The notes below the pieces were generated by a model. That model made no database searches and was not told the DNA's origin. It saw only the letters and a program-made list of their open reading frames with translations. Of a stretch of 64,000 nucleotides of DNA, positions 1 to 8,847 are shown in pieces; the stretch's first letter is position 1, and each line of letters opens with the position of its first letter. Where the stretch lies: positions 124,001-188,000 of the forward strand of contig JADKIL010000005.1 in NCBI GenBank assembly GCA_016721315.1, written 5' to 3'. Source of the stretch: Candidatus Villigracilis vicinus. GTDB taxonomy: Bacteria > Chloroflexota > Anaerolineae > Anaerolineales > Villigracilaceae. Both the position numbers and the translations under genes were made by a program.

Positions 1-912
1 CGACGGGGTTGCCTTGGCGAGCTGGTCCGTATTTTTCTTGGGGGTTGCATCCACCGGAGGAGCAGCCGCGGGAGCGGTCTTAAATTTCAATTCACCGGTG
101 ACGCCCATCGAAGCCAGGGCTTTTTCCACTTGGCTGCGCAGGGAGAGTAACCCTCGCACGGTATCAAGGATCTGGTCTTCATTGGCTAACCCTTTACCCG
201 CCACGAGTAAAGCATATAACGGTGTGACCGGAATGAAAAGCAGGTCATGGTCGCCGCCATCAAAAACATGATACGACTCGATCGACTCTTGATGATTGAG
301 GCGCGCCACTTTCAAGCTGGTGCTATGAATCGACATCAGGGTGGAGATAAGCGAAACCTCCATGCTGGGGTCGTAAAGGTTGCCGGTGCGTGCATTGATC
401 AAGCCACGGTCATTTAGCAGAAAGACTGCATCTGCATTGAAGTCCTGCCTAAAATTGGCAAGCAGGTCTGAAAGCTTGGTATGACTCTGCGCCTCTTCAC
501 CGGGTCCTGAAGCAGCAACTTCAGGCGGAAAGATGGTTTGCACGAGACCCAAACCACGCTCCACGGAATCCAGAAAATCTGCCATGGGAATGGGCTTATC
601 AAATATCGCAAAAGCGCCGGTATTGAGCATTTCTTCGCGCATTTTTCGTTCGGTCATGCCGGTAATAAAAACGACCTTCACTTCCGGGTGACGGGCACGG
701 ACCTTATGCATCAACTCCACACCGGTCATGCCGGGGAGTTTGTAATCGGTAATGAGCATATCGATCTTATGTCGGGAGGATTCAAGCAACGCCTCTTCCC
801 CAGATTGGGCTTCATAGAATTGGATGTCTTTGTTCTTGAGCGTATCCAGCGTGGAACGCAAAAGACGAAGAATATCGCGTTGATCGTCCACTAGCAAGAG
901 ATTACGAAGCAT
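1..912 (-). CDS. Response regulator, receiver domain plus C-terminal sensor-like domain (3' end outside window)
   Basis: The gene runs off the left edge; 304 codons are visible from the ATG at 912. Residues 1-120 are a receiver domain: it opens LLLVDDQ (acidic pair near residues 8-10), carries the phospho-acceptor in LITDYKLPGMTG, a conserved Thr in VFITGMT and the Lys in FDKPIP. It should accept phosphate from a histidine kinase in the cytoplasm. No DNA-binding helix-turn-helix follows. Residues about 150-265 instead look like a small alpha/beta sensor fold (Roadblock/LC7 or GAF type: VFLLNDRGLI, then LLFIPVTPLYALLVAG), followed by a low-complexity Ala/Pro/Lys linker at the edge. The output is therefore probably protein-protein rather than transcriptional. 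Receiver identity is firm; the second domain is tentative. Confidence 0.85.
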   Translation of the reverse strand, partial: MLRNLLLVDDQRDILRLLRSTLDTLKNKDIQFYEAQSGEEALLESSRHKIDMLITDYKLPGMTGVELMHKVRARHPEVKVVFITGMTERKMREEMLNTGAFAIFDKPIPMADFLDSVERGLGLVQTIFPPEVAASGPGEEAQSHTKLSDLLANFRQDFNADAVFLLNDRGLINARTGNLYDPSMEVSLISTLMSIHSTSLKVARLNHQESIESYHVFDGGDHDLLFIPVTPLYALLVAGKGLANEDQILDTVRGLLSLRSQVEKALASMGVTGELKFKTAPAAAPPVDATPKKNTDQLAKATPS

Positions 913-1036
913 GCCACCAACTCCATATACAGAAAATGAAAAAAAATTCTCGTTCAGGTCCCTATGTCGTATTTAATAAACAACTCAATAGGTAAGAATG
1001 GACAAATTATAGCAAAGTTAAGCATTCTGCCTGTAA

Positions 1037-2959
1037 TCAGTTTTGACAGGTATCCCCCACCTCGAATGCTTCCAAATTCCAAAGCAGTTCAGAGGTCGGG
1101 TCAAGGTCGACGCCGCACAGATCGGGTCGGGCAGCAGCAACCCGCAAGCGGGAATAAAGCGGTATGGCGGGTACCTGTTCCGCTACAAGGATCTGGGTCT
1201 GTCGGTATGCTGATAGATATGCGGGATCATCATGCAATGAGGATTGAGCCGTCTGGCATTGCAAGTCATACTCTTTACTATTAAATCCTGTAATATTCGT
1301 ACCTGCCCACAAATTCAGTTCGGTAGGGATGCTGGCACTGCTGAACCACTGACAGGGCGGTTCGATACCCTCCACCCCAAGGGCATATTGAGCCAGATCG
1401 AATTGACGTCCAAATAGGTCGCCACCTGGACCGGGGGCATAAAGGTCGTTCGGTGAGGAAAATTCCACTTCAAGTCCAATGCCGCACCGAGCAAGCGAAT
1501 CTTCGAAAATGGCGGTCACTTGTCTGCGCTGGGCAGTGGATGTAGTTTGGTATTTCAGAATCAAGGGGGTATTGTAGGCTACATCTCGTACGTTGATAGC
1601 AAGGCGTGGTGTGGACGGATCGTCATCATGATCCTGCCAGCCTGCCTGTTCCAAAAGAGAGATTCCGATCTCAGGATCATATGGAATGGCACTCAGGTTT
1701 GAATCATACGCCGGGTGATTGGATGGTAGATAGGCGGCTGGGACATCGGTCAACCCATAAAGAACAGATGTTGCAACAGTTTGACGATCCAGGCAGTAGG
1801 CAATTGCCTGACGCGTATAAGTATCTGCGAAAAAACTCTGCCTATCTTTTGATATATCGTACCCATTATCGTAAGAGGCAGGATTGATCCCCAGCCCAAG
1901 CCATTCCATGCTCATTCCGGTCGTTACGAACATCTGGGCTTGTCCTGCGGTTTGCATCTCTTGCAGCAAACCGATGTGGTTCTCAAGGTTGATGGAGGGG
2001 TCAAGCAGGTCACAGCGTCCTGCAATCAACTCGGAGAGAGCCAGATCTGGGTCTGGTATGAAGCGGAATTGGATACTATCCAATTTTGGGTACCCATCTC
2101 GCAAACGGTAATAGTAGGGATTTTTTTCCAGCGTGATGCTTTGTCCGGGCAGCCACTCTTTGATCTGATAGGGTCCCCAACTCAACGGTTCACGTGCGAC
2201 GATATCGACGCTGGGCAATTGACCGGCGGGGAATTCACTCCAAAGATGCTTGGGGGCTGGCAGCCAAAAGTTCAGGTCATAAGTCGGGTCGATAAAACCA
2301 GGCATGCCAAACCATTGCAGGGTTTGTTCATCTGCGGCTTCATAGGTTTGAGTGCGGTCAACCAGAAAAGGATTGAGTTTCACTTCACGTTGAAGCTCAA
2401 AAGCATAGACTGAGTCATCGGCAGTTAAGGGAGTACCATCCGACCAGGTAAGGTCGGGGCGCAGACGGAAGGTAACGATCATTTGATCCATCTTCAACGG
2501 GGAGACGCTGTCATAAGTGATCGCACAATCTTCACTGCGGCATCCAGCAGGATGGATGCGGGAGCCCTTTAACAACTCAGTAAGCTGCCCACTCGAATCC
2601 ACAACTGTATCCCCAACCTTGATCTCAGTAGCGACAATCTGGGCGTCGCCATTTTCAAGGGAAGGCAGTTCGGTCAGAATAACGGGTTGGTATTCATAGC
2701 CGACATTGTCGATCGGTCCATCATAAATGGCAGCAAGCACACTGCGTGCCGCGGAATTCAACTCACCAAACGGATAGAGGCTATTCGGCTCCTGCCCCAA
2801 GCAGACCGTAAGACCGATCGTTGCCGCTTGTGGGGTTAATGTATTTTCGATGACAATTTCAGTAACAGGGGATGGCGTTTCCGTCTTCGTGCTTGTACTT
2901 AAACAAGCAGGGACAAGCAGAATAAGCGCGATCAAAAATGGAATTACGTTCTTTTTCAT
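1037..2959 (-). CDS. Peptide-type ABC transporter substrate-binding lipoprotein (SBP family 5), canonical domain order
   Basis: This 640-residue exported lipoprotein would deliver peptides or similar solutes to an ABC importer. Signal: KK then a hydrophobic run and lipobox LVPAC (Cys19), then a Thr/Pro-rich linker. The landmarks of the family appear in the usual order: GQEPNSLYPF (55-64), SDGTPLTADDS (173-183), WGPY (261-264), EKNPYYY (278-284), AGRCDLL (313-319) and RQAIAYCLDR (383-392). It follows the second ATPase pair (3065-5091) but is separated from it by a strong terminator at 3022-3049, so it may have its own promoter or depend on read-through. No permease adjoins it; it may share those at 7504-9977. 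Substrate cannot be told from sequence. Confidence 0.9.
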   Translation of the reverse strand: MKKNVIPFLIALILLVPACLSTSTKTETPSPVTEIVIENTLTPQAATIGLTVCLGQEPNSLYPFGELNSAARSVLAAIYDGPIDNVGYEYQPVILTELPSLENGDAQIVATEIKVGDTVVDSSGQLTELLKGSRIHPAGCRSEDCAITYDSVSPLKMDQMIVTFRLRPDLTWSDGTPLTADDSVYAFELQREVKLNPFLVDRTQTYEAADEQTLQWFGMPGFIDPTYDLNFWLPAPKHLWSEFPAGQLPSVDIVAREPLSWGPYQIKEWLPGQSITLEKNPYYYRLRDGYPKLDSIQFRFIPDPDLALSELIAGRCDLLDPSINLENHIGLLQEMQTAGQAQMFVTTGMSMEWLGLGINPASYDNGYDISKDRQSFFADTYTRQAIAYCLDRQTVATSVLYGLTDVPAAYLPSNHPAYDSNLSAIPYDPEIGISLLEQAGWQDHDDDPSTPRLAINVRDVAYNTPLILKYQTTSTAQRRQVTAIFEDSLARCGIGLEVEFSSPNDLYAPGPGGDLFGRQFDLAQYALGVEGIEPPCQWFSSASIPTELNLWAGTNITGFNSKEYDLQCQTAQSSLHDDPAYLSAYRQTQILVAEQVPAIPLYSRLRVAAARPDLCGVDLDPTSELLWNLEAFEVGDTCQN

Positions 2960-3021
2960 AGTCTCCAGCCTGAGAATTCGTATTGGGCAATTATAACCAG
3001 TCTCCCTATAGCCTTGAAAAA

Positions 3022-3049
3022 AAAGAGACCGCTAGTCAGCGGTCTCTTT
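3022..3049 (-). terminator. Rho-independent terminator after the second ATPase pair
   Basis: A perfect 12-bp stem (AAAGAGACCGCT / AGCGGTCTCTTT) with the 4-base loop AGTC. Read on the minus strand the stem is followed by a run of eight T. It sits 15 bases after the stop of the ATPase at 3065 and should end that transcript before the lipoprotein gene at 2959. Confidence 0.85.
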
Positions 3050-3064
3050 ATCATCATTGTAATA

Positions 3065-4051
3065 CTACGCCTTCCAACAAGCCACCCAGTGACCGGGTTT
3101 GATCTCTTTGAATTCCGGTTCTTCCTGCGAGCACTTATCAACAGCGATCGGGCAGCGGGTATGGAAACGGCAACCCTTCGGCGGGTTAAGCGGGCTGGGC
3201 ACATCGCCTTTGAGGATGGTGCGTTCACGCTCAACATTCGGGTGCGGAACAGGGATGGCGGAGAGCAACGCTTTGGTGTAAGGATGCAACGGGTCGCGAT
3301 ATAATGAATCACGGTCTGTCAATTCGACCATCTTGCCAAGATACATCACCGCAACACGGTCTGAAATATGCTCCACTACGCTAAGGTTGTGGGCAATGAA
3401 CAGATAGGTCAAACCAAATTCAGATTGAAGATCCTTAAGAATGTTCAACACCTGTGACTGGATGGACACATCAAGGGCGGATACTGGCTCATCACAGACA
3501 ATGAACTTGGGGTTTAACGCCAATGCACGCGCGATCCCAATACGCTGACGCTGTCCGCCTGAAAATTCATGCGGATAACGACGGGCATGGTAATCTTCCA
3601 ATCCCACCTTCTTGAGCATGTTAACGGCAATCTCCATGCGTTCCTTCGGGTGACCGATCTTGTGGATCTGTAAACCTTCCATGACTGATTCACCGATCGG
3701 CATGCGCGGATTTAAAGAGGCGTAGGGGTCCTGGAAAATGATCTGCATATCGCGGCGCAGAGGTTTCAGTTCGTTTGGTCCCATTTTCAGGATGTCGCGC
3801 CCCTCAAAGGAGACATTCCCTGAGGTCGGCTCTACCAAGCGCAAAAGGGTGCGTCCAACGGTCGTTTTGCCACAGCCAGATTCACCAACCATGCCAAGGG
3901 TTTCGCCTTTCTTTACAGCAAAACTGACCTTGTCCACAGCCTGAACCCAGGCACTCACCCGCTGAAATAACCCCGAGCGCACGGGGAAATGTTTGACAAG
4001 CTTATCCACTACAAGAATATCTGATTGTTCCTGCTTGTTAATGGTATCCAT
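3065..4051 (-). CDS. Oligopeptide/dipeptide ABC transporter ATPase, OppF/DppF type
   Basis: A 328-residue cytoplasmic ATPase of the peptide-import type. Walker A is GESGCGKT (56-63); the signature is [13 protein letters not shown], followed by Walker B FIVCDEP with the catalytic Glu. The C-terminal oligopeptide-transporter extension has the cysteine pattern CRFHTRCP...C...C, which in solved family members can hold an iron-sulfur cluster. The N-terminal spacer ([17 protein letters not shown]) marks the F-type subunit. It follows the D-type ATPase by 17 bases and presumably forms a heterodimer with it. This second D/F pair lies apart from the permease pair; whether it powers those permeases or others elsewhere is unknown. 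Confidence 0.93.
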   Translation of the reverse strand: MDTINKQEQSDILVVDKLVKHFPVRSGLFQRVSAWVQAVDKVSFAVKKGETLGMVGESGCGKTTVGRTLLRLVEPTSGNVSFEGRDILKMGPNELKPLRRDMQIIFQDPYASLNPRMPIGESVMEGLQIHKIGHPKERMEIAVNMLKKVGLEDYHARRYPHEFSGGQRQRIGIARALALNPKFIVCDEPVSALDVSIQSQVLNILKDLQSEFGLTYLFIAHNLSVVEHISDRVAVMYLGKMVELTDRDSLYRDPLHPYTKALLSAIPVPHPNVERERTILKGDVPSPLNPPKGCRFHTRCPIAVDKCSQEEPEFKEIKPGHWVACWKA

Positions 4052-4068
4052 AAATGAAATGATCCTTT

Positions 4069-5091
4069 TTATTTTCCAGCATGCTTAGGGGCCGTATGCC
4101 CTTCTGCATCCTGATATAACCAGCAGCGAACTTTATGACCTTCCGCGACCTCGATCAGCGAGGGGTGCTGTTCAGTGCAAATGGAAAGTTTATTTTCCAC
4201 GCGAGCGCGGCAGCGCGGGGCAAAGCGGCAACCCTGCGGCAAATTGATAAGATTGGGAACATTCCCTGGAATCACATCCAGACGTTCTCGGCGTGCACCA
4301 AGAACCGGAATGGAGCCGATCAGACCCTGAGTATAAGGATGATGCGGTTTATCGAACAGGGAGGCAACTGGAGATTCTTCCACGATCTCGCCAGCATACA
4401 TCACAACTACACGATTCGCCATTTCAGCGATCACACCCAGGTCATGAGTAATCAACATCATGGCAGAGCCAAGCTGCTTACGCATATCGCGCATCAAGTC
4501 CAGGATCTGCGCCTGAATGGTCACATCCAGCGCAGTGGTGGGCTCATCTGCGATCAACAGATCAGGCACACAGGCGAGCGCCATGGCGATCATCACACGC
4601 TGAGACATGCCACCAGACAGCTCATGTGGAAAAGCATCGGCGCGACGTTCCGGTTCAGGAATGCCCACCAGTTTTAACAACTCTACAGCTCGTTCGCGTC
4701 CGGCTTCCTTGCCAAAATCTTGATGAATGTTCAAGACTTCAGAGATCTGATCACCAGCACGGAAGACGGGATTAAGTGCAGATTGAGGTTGTTGAAAGAT
4801 CATGGAGATACGATTTCCACGTACCTGCCTCATCTCTTCCTCCGTAGCCTTAACCAGATCTTTACCATCAAAGATGATCTCGCCATCAACGATCTTGCCA
4901 GGCTTGCTGATCAGGCGCATAATCGAAAGAGACGTGACGCTCTTTCCACACCCCGATTCGCCCACAATGCCAAGCACTTCCCCCGGGTAGATTTTAAAAT
5001 CCACCCCATCCACAGAACGCACATCCCCATCTTCCGTGAAAAAGTACGTTTTTAGATTCTTGACTTCCAGTAAAGGCTTTTGATCTGTCAT
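4069..5091 (-). CDS. Oligopeptide/dipeptide ABC transporter ATPase, OppD/DppD type
   Basis: A 340-residue ATPase with Walker A GESGCGKS (44-51), the D-type stretch [15 protein letters not shown], signature [15 protein letters not shown] and Walker [13 protein letters not shown]. The C-terminal extension has [18 protein letters not shown] and a later Cys, the family's possible cluster ligands. It is the first gene of the second ATPase unit: a TATAAT at 5121-5126 lies 29 bases upstream with a palindromic element in place of a -35 box (5141-5167), suggesting activator-dependent expression. The previous unit ends at the terminator at 5232-5270. It should pair with the F-type ATPase encoded next. 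Confidence 0.93.
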   Translation of the reverse strand: MTDQKPLLEVKNLKTYFFTEDGDVRSVDGVDFKIYPGEVLGIVGESGCGKSVTSLSIMRLISKPGKIVDGEIIFDGKDLVKATEEEMRQVRGNRISMIFQQPQSALNPVFRAGDQISEVLNIHQDFGKEAGRERAVELLKLVGIPEPERRADAFPHELSGGMSQRVMIAMALACVPDLLIADEPTTALDVTIQAQILDLMRDMRKQLGSAMMLITHDLGVIAEMANRVVVMYAGEIVEESPVASLFDKPHHPYTQGLIGSIPVLGARRERLDVIPGNVPNLINLPQGCRFAPRCRARVENKLSICTEQHPSLIEVAEGHKVRCWLYQDAEGHTAPKHAGK

Positions 5092-5120
5092 GGAGGAATC
5101 TCCCGAATTAAGATTGTTGC

Positions 5121-5167
5121 ATTATAGCAAAGAATTAAAGATTTTCCCCCCTCTCTGGTAGGGAAAA
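5121..5167 (-). promoter_or_regulatory. Promoter with palindromic activator-like element upstream of the second ATPase pair
   Basis: Read on the minus strand, the arms TTTTCCC and GGGAAAA (5141-5167) enclose TACCAGAGAGGG; 14 bases later comes TATAAT (5126-5121). There is no recognisable TTGACA at the right distance, and the palindrome overlaps the -35 position, as expected for a site of a dimeric activator. A similar sequence occurs at 42443-42467. The motif is seen; its function is inferred. Confidence 0.5.
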
Positions 5168-5231
5168 CGAAAACACCCTTCCCGAAGCCCGAAACTGATT
5201 TTCCCCCGTCAAGCCCAGATTGCGCCGATAA

Positions 5232-5270
5232 CAAAAACCTGCAAAATCGAATGATAATTGCAGGTTTTTG
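5232..5270 (-). terminator. Terminator closing the first ABC transporter operon
   Basis: A 13-bp perfect stem (CAAAAACCTGCAA / TTGCAGGTTTTTG) with a 13-base loop, ending in a T run on either strand. It lies 19 bases beyond the stop of the small membrane protein at 5289, the last gene of the unit that starts at 12741. Confidence 0.75.
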
Positions 5271-5288
5271 CCTTATTTCGCCAAGTCT

Positions 5289-5519
5289 CTAGCGATATTT
5301 GTTTTCGTCTTCGTCTTCCGAGCTTTTTTGCCGGGCACGCAGCGTTGCCACGCCGATAAACCCAAGCACCATTCCCAGCACAGAGGTTGTGTAAGCCAGG
5401 AAGTTCAAGAAGAATGTAGACTCCCAGACATGGATGACCATCATAAAAGGCGCAATGCAGCCGAACAGCATCAACCCCACCCCAACGATTATCAAACGCT
5501 CGGGATGTACTATGTTCAT
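5289..5519 (-). CDS. Small membrane protein at the end of the peptide transporter operon
   Basis: A 76-residue hypothetical protein. The start is chosen at 5519 because its ATG overlaps the TGA of the upstream ATPase (ATGA). Two hydrophobic segments are evident ([21 protein letters not shown] and, after [26 protein letters not shown]), followed by an Arg/Lys/Glu/Asp-rich tail [11 protein letters not shown], so two membrane helices with a charged C-terminus are likely. Translational coupling to the ABC ATPase suggests an accessory role in the transporter, but I recognise no family. Confidence 0.65.
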   Translation of the reverse strand: MNIVHPERLIIVGVGLMLFGCIAPFMMVIHVWESTFFLNFLAYTTSVLGMVLGFIGVATLRARQKSSEDEDENKYR

Positions 5520-6502
5520 TTGTACAACCAGCATGCAACAAGGTGGTCATCCGCCTGTAAATCATGCGGTTCTTCAACATCGCAAAGGTTATCGATCTTC
5601 TTGGGGCAGCGCGGATGGAAACGACAACCGGGGGGAGGATTCACCAAACTCGGTGGTTCACCGGGAGGGAGCTCACGGAATGTCAAGGCATTGTTCGCGT
5701 CCGGGTCGGAAGTAGCATCCATCAATGCCTCAGTATATGGATGCTTGGGGCTGTGAACCAGTGAATGCACTGGCGCTTTTTCTACAATATTGCCCGCATA
5801 CATTACAAAGACGCGTTCTGAGAAATAGCGCACTGTAGAAAGGTCATGAGTGATATAGATCACTGCAAGTTTGTATTTTTCTTGCAAGCCACGCAGGAGT
5901 TTGAGGATCTCCACACGCACAGAAGCATCCAGCATGGAAACCGGTTCATCCGCTACAACCAACTTCGGCTCAAGGATAATGGCGCGCGCAATCACAACAC
6001 GTTGTTGCTGCCCGCCACTCAACATATGCGGGAACTTATGAAGAAAATCATCCGCTGGGGTAAGCTTTACTTCTTCCATCACCTTGCGAACCCGTCGCTC
6101 GCGTTCAGCCGGATCTTTTACACCGTTGATGATCAGAGGCTCCTCAAGAATGCGTTGAACGCTCATAAAAGGCGCCAGCGCCCCAAAAGGATCCTGCTGG
6201 ACATAGCCGATCTTGGCACGGTACAGGCGTAGGGGTTCACCTTCCAAGGTTCCTACATCCAGATCGTCGAAGGATATTGAGCCGCTGGTCGGTTTATTCA
6301 AACCCAAAATGGTTTTCATCAAACTGGATTTTCCGCATCCGCTTTCACCAACGATAGCGATCGTCTCACCATAATGCAGGTCGAAGGTTACACCATCCAC
6401 CGCTTTGACATACCCGGCGTGGCCGAAACCAAAACGCCTGAGCTCGAACCATACATGCAAATCTTTAATGGAAAGAAGCACATCTCTTTGTTTGTCAGTC
6501 AT
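5516..6502 (-). CDS. Peptide ABC transporter ATPase, F type (first system)
   Basis: A 328-residue ATPase: Walker A GESGCGKS (52-59), Q-loop region [13 protein letters not shown], signature [14 protein letters not shown], Walker [13 protein letters not shown] and the switch His in YITHD. The C-terminal extension carries [15 protein letters not shown] and a final Cys. It lies 38 bases after the D-type ATPase and overlaps the following small membrane-protein gene by four bases. Together with the ATPase at 6541 it should drive the permease pair encoded immediately upstream. Confidence 0.92.
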   Translation of the reverse strand: MTDKQRDVLLSIKDLHVWFELRRFGFGHAGYVKAVDGVTFDLHYGETIAIVGESGCGKSSLMKTILGLNKPTSGSISFDDLDVGTLEGEPLRLYRAKIGYVQQDPFGALAPFMSVQRILEEPLIINGVKDPAERERRVRKVMEEVKLTPADDFLHKFPHMLSGGQQQRVVIARAIILEPKLVVADEPVSMLDASVRVEILKLLRGLQEKYKLAVIYITHDLSTVRYFSERVFVMYAGNIVEKAPVHSLVHSPKHPYTEALMDATSDPDANNALTFRELPPGEPPSLVNPPPGCRFHPRCPKKIDNLCDVEEPHDLQADDHLVACWLYK

Positions 6503-6540
6503 GTCTTGTAGACCTCGTTTTGAATTTTATCCCACACAAA

Positions 6541-7503
6541 CTAGGATGTGTAAAGCCAACACTTGACCTGAACGCCGTCCACATTTGCAACAGGCGGTTC
6601 TTCAGAACACTTTGCGAACCGCTTGGGACAACGGTCTGCAAAACGGCAGCCACTGGGCGGGTTCAAAAGACTTGGAGGTTGACCAACAATAAATTCAGGC
6701 TCCACATTCGCACGCAGGCGCGGTACGCTTGCCATTAACATGCGCGAGTAAGGATGCAGAGGTTCTGCAAAGAATTTATGAGCGTCACTCACTTCCACGA
6801 TCTGCCCGGCGTACATGACCGCCACACGGTCAGCCAATTCGCTCGAGGTGGCAATATCATGAGTGATCAGAATAAAACTGATGCCAAGTTCCGATTTGAG
6901 GCGTTTTAGTACGTTAAAGATACTCGCCTGGGTTAGTACATCCAGTGCCGACGTTGGTTCATCAAGGATGATCAAGCTCGGAGAAGTTACCAATGCCATG
7001 GCGATGGCTACACGCTGGCGCATCCCACCGCTCAACTCGAATGGATAGCGAGTGATGAAATCTTCCGGAACCCCCACATGTTGGAACATCTTCTTTACAA
7101 GCGAAACAGCTTCCGCCTTGCTAATTCCCAAATGAATAACCGCAGGTTCTGCCACCTGGTCACCCACTCGGATAACCGGATTCAATGCATTCATGGCTGC
7201 TTGCGGAACCATCGAGATGGATGCCCAACGGATATTTTGGCGAAACTCTTCATCATCTAATTGCATCACATCGTTGCCATCCAGATAGACATGCCCGGAA
7301 TAAGAAACAACGTTTCGAGGCAACAAACGCAAAATAGCTTTGGCTAACGAACTCTTACCGCACCCCGACTCACCAAGCACAACGACTGCCTGATTAACGT
7401 TTAAACCGAAATTCACCTTATCCACTGCCTGGACAGAGCCGCGCGTGGTACTAAAATGCAATACCAAATCCTCAATATTGAGAAGGTTATTATCTTGTGA
7501 CAT
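6541..7503 (-). CDS. Peptide ABC transporter ATPase, D type (first system)
   Basis: A 320-residue ATPase with Walker A GESGCGKS (44-51), ISMVPQAAMNALNPVIRV at the Q-loop, signature LSGGMRQRVAIAMAL and Walker B LIILDEPTSALD. The C-terminal extension contains CRFADRCPKRFAKC and a final Cys. Its start abuts the stop of the DppC-like permease with no spacer, so the two are probably translationally coupled. It is the natural partner of the F-type ATPase that follows. Confidence 0.92.
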   Translation of the reverse strand: MSQDNNLLNIEDLVLHFSTTRGSVQAVDKVNFGLNVNQAVVVLGESGCGKSSLAKAILRLLPRNVVSYSGHVYLDGNDVMQLDDEEFRQNIRWASISMVPQAAMNALNPVIRVGDQVAEPAVIHLGISKAEAVSLVKKMFQHVGVPEDFITRYPFELSGGMRQRVAIAMALVTSPSLIILDEPTSALDVLTQASIFNVLKRLKSELGISFILITHDIATSSELADRVAVMYAGQIVEVSDAHKFFAEPLHPYSRMLMASVPRLRANVEPEFIVGQPPSLLNPPSGCRFADRCPKRFAKCSEEPPVANVDGVQVKCWLYTS

Positions 7504-8847
7504 CTATACGTCCCTTAATCTTGGATTGTAAATACGATCAAGCGCAAATCCGAGCATGGCAAACCCCAAACCAGTCAACATCAACAAAGCGGCTGGCTCT
7601 AGTACCCAATAATACAAACCTCGATAAAGGGCGCCTTCTGTAAAAGCGTTCTCAATGACTTTGCCCCATGTGGGCAGAACGGGATCTCCCAAACCGAGCA
7701 CCGCCAACGAAGCCTCCAAAAATACATACGAAGGGACCGAAGATACCAACGCCGGAATGAGCAAGGGGATCATGCGCGGGATCAAATAGCTAAAGATAAT
7801 GCGTCTATCTGTAGTGCCATATGCTCTGGCGGCTTCAATATATGGCGAAACCTTGGATTGCATGAAAACCGCACGATAGGATTTGATCGATCCGGAAAAT
7901 ATACTCAACAAAATGGTCACGCCAAGAATGACCCAAATGCTGCGTGAGTAGAAAGTTCCAACCATGATCAAAATAGCGAGAAAAGGTAGAACTAGATTAA
8001 TTTCGGTGATGCGCTGGATCAGTTCATCCAACCAGCCGCCATACCACGAGCCAACAGCTGCGATGATCATGGTCATTAGTGAAGTACCAACCGCCGCCAG
8101 CAAGCCAAATGCCAGCGCGATCGGGGTTCCCCAAAGTAACGGAAGCATTAGGTCACGACGGTATTGGTCGGTACCCGCCGCACCGTATAAAGTACCATGC
8201 ATAACAAATTCAACATCCAGATCAGAATTCGCTTCAAATGTTGTTGCTAGGATTTCAAGCTGATAGATGCCTTTGACTGGTGTTGTGCTTTCACTCTTCG
8301 GTTCAGTAAAGAGAGCTAAAAGGATATCATCTGTTTTTAGTCTCTTCATTAATTTTTCATCCTGCGAAATGCGGAAGGTTTGCTCACGATCAACTGCGAA
8401 ATCCCCAATGCGGATCCGGTCACCGGAAGGCGTGATCAGGGCAACAGATGCAAAGGGCAGTTTGTCCTGATAGGTACCATTCAGATATAAGATCAATTCC
8501 TGGGGAAATTCATCATATTGATAATCGAACGAGTGCGTGATCGTGATGGTTGAGGTATTCTGAGCACCCGCTTCCACTGTTTTCGTCATACTGCCATCTT
8601 TTGAGTTGACCGCAAAAGAGACAGGCTTTTTCACGCTGCTAAAAAAATTCATCCATGCAGGCGCGGCATATTTCGGGTTTTGATACCAAACATCTTCCCC
8701 ACCACGCCACAAACGGGTAGCTTCGCTGTATGGGATAGTAATTAGCGCGTACGCCGAAACCACCAACAGGAATGAGATCGTCAGTAAGCCAAGGACTGCG
8801 GATGGGTAACGTAAAAGTTCACGGAACGATTTTGTCAGAGTATTCAT
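7504..8847 (-). CDS. DppC/OppC-type ABC permease with large extracytoplasmic insert
   Basis: A 447-residue permease, about 150 longer than usual for the family. Helix 1 is at about 17-38. The family element GTDxxGRD appears as GTDQYRRD only at about residue 225; between them lies a hydrophilic, beta-rich stretch (about 65-218) that should fold outside the membrane. The remainder is the normal permease domain with the ATPase-contact loop YIEAARAYGTTDRRII and further helices. It starts in a TAATG overlap with the DppB-like gene. The insert may contact the unusual binding protein encoded at 10216-12741. Permease identity is firm; the insert's role is unknown. Confidence 0.9.
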   Translation of the reverse strand: MNTLTKSFRELLRYPSAVLGLLTISFLLVVSAYALITIPYSEATRLWRGGEDVWYQNPKYAAPAWMNFFSSVKKPVSFAVNSKDGSMTKTVEAGAQNTSTITITHSFDYQYDEFPQELILYLNGTYQDKLPFASVALITPSGDRIRIGDFAVDREQTFRISQDEKLMKRLKTDDILLALFTEPKSESTTPVKGIYQLEILATTFEANSDLDVEFVMHGTLYGAAGTDQYRRDLMLPLLWGTPIALAFGLLAAVGTSLMTMIIAAVGSWYGGWLDELIQRITEINLVLPFLAILIMVGTFYSRSIWVILGVTILLSIFSGSIKSYRAVFMQSKVSPYIEAARAYGTTDRRIIFSYLIPRMIPLLIPALVSSVPSYVFLEASLAVLGLGDPVLPTWGKVIENAFTEGALYRGLYYWVLEPAALLMLTGLGFAMLGFALDRIYNPRLRDV

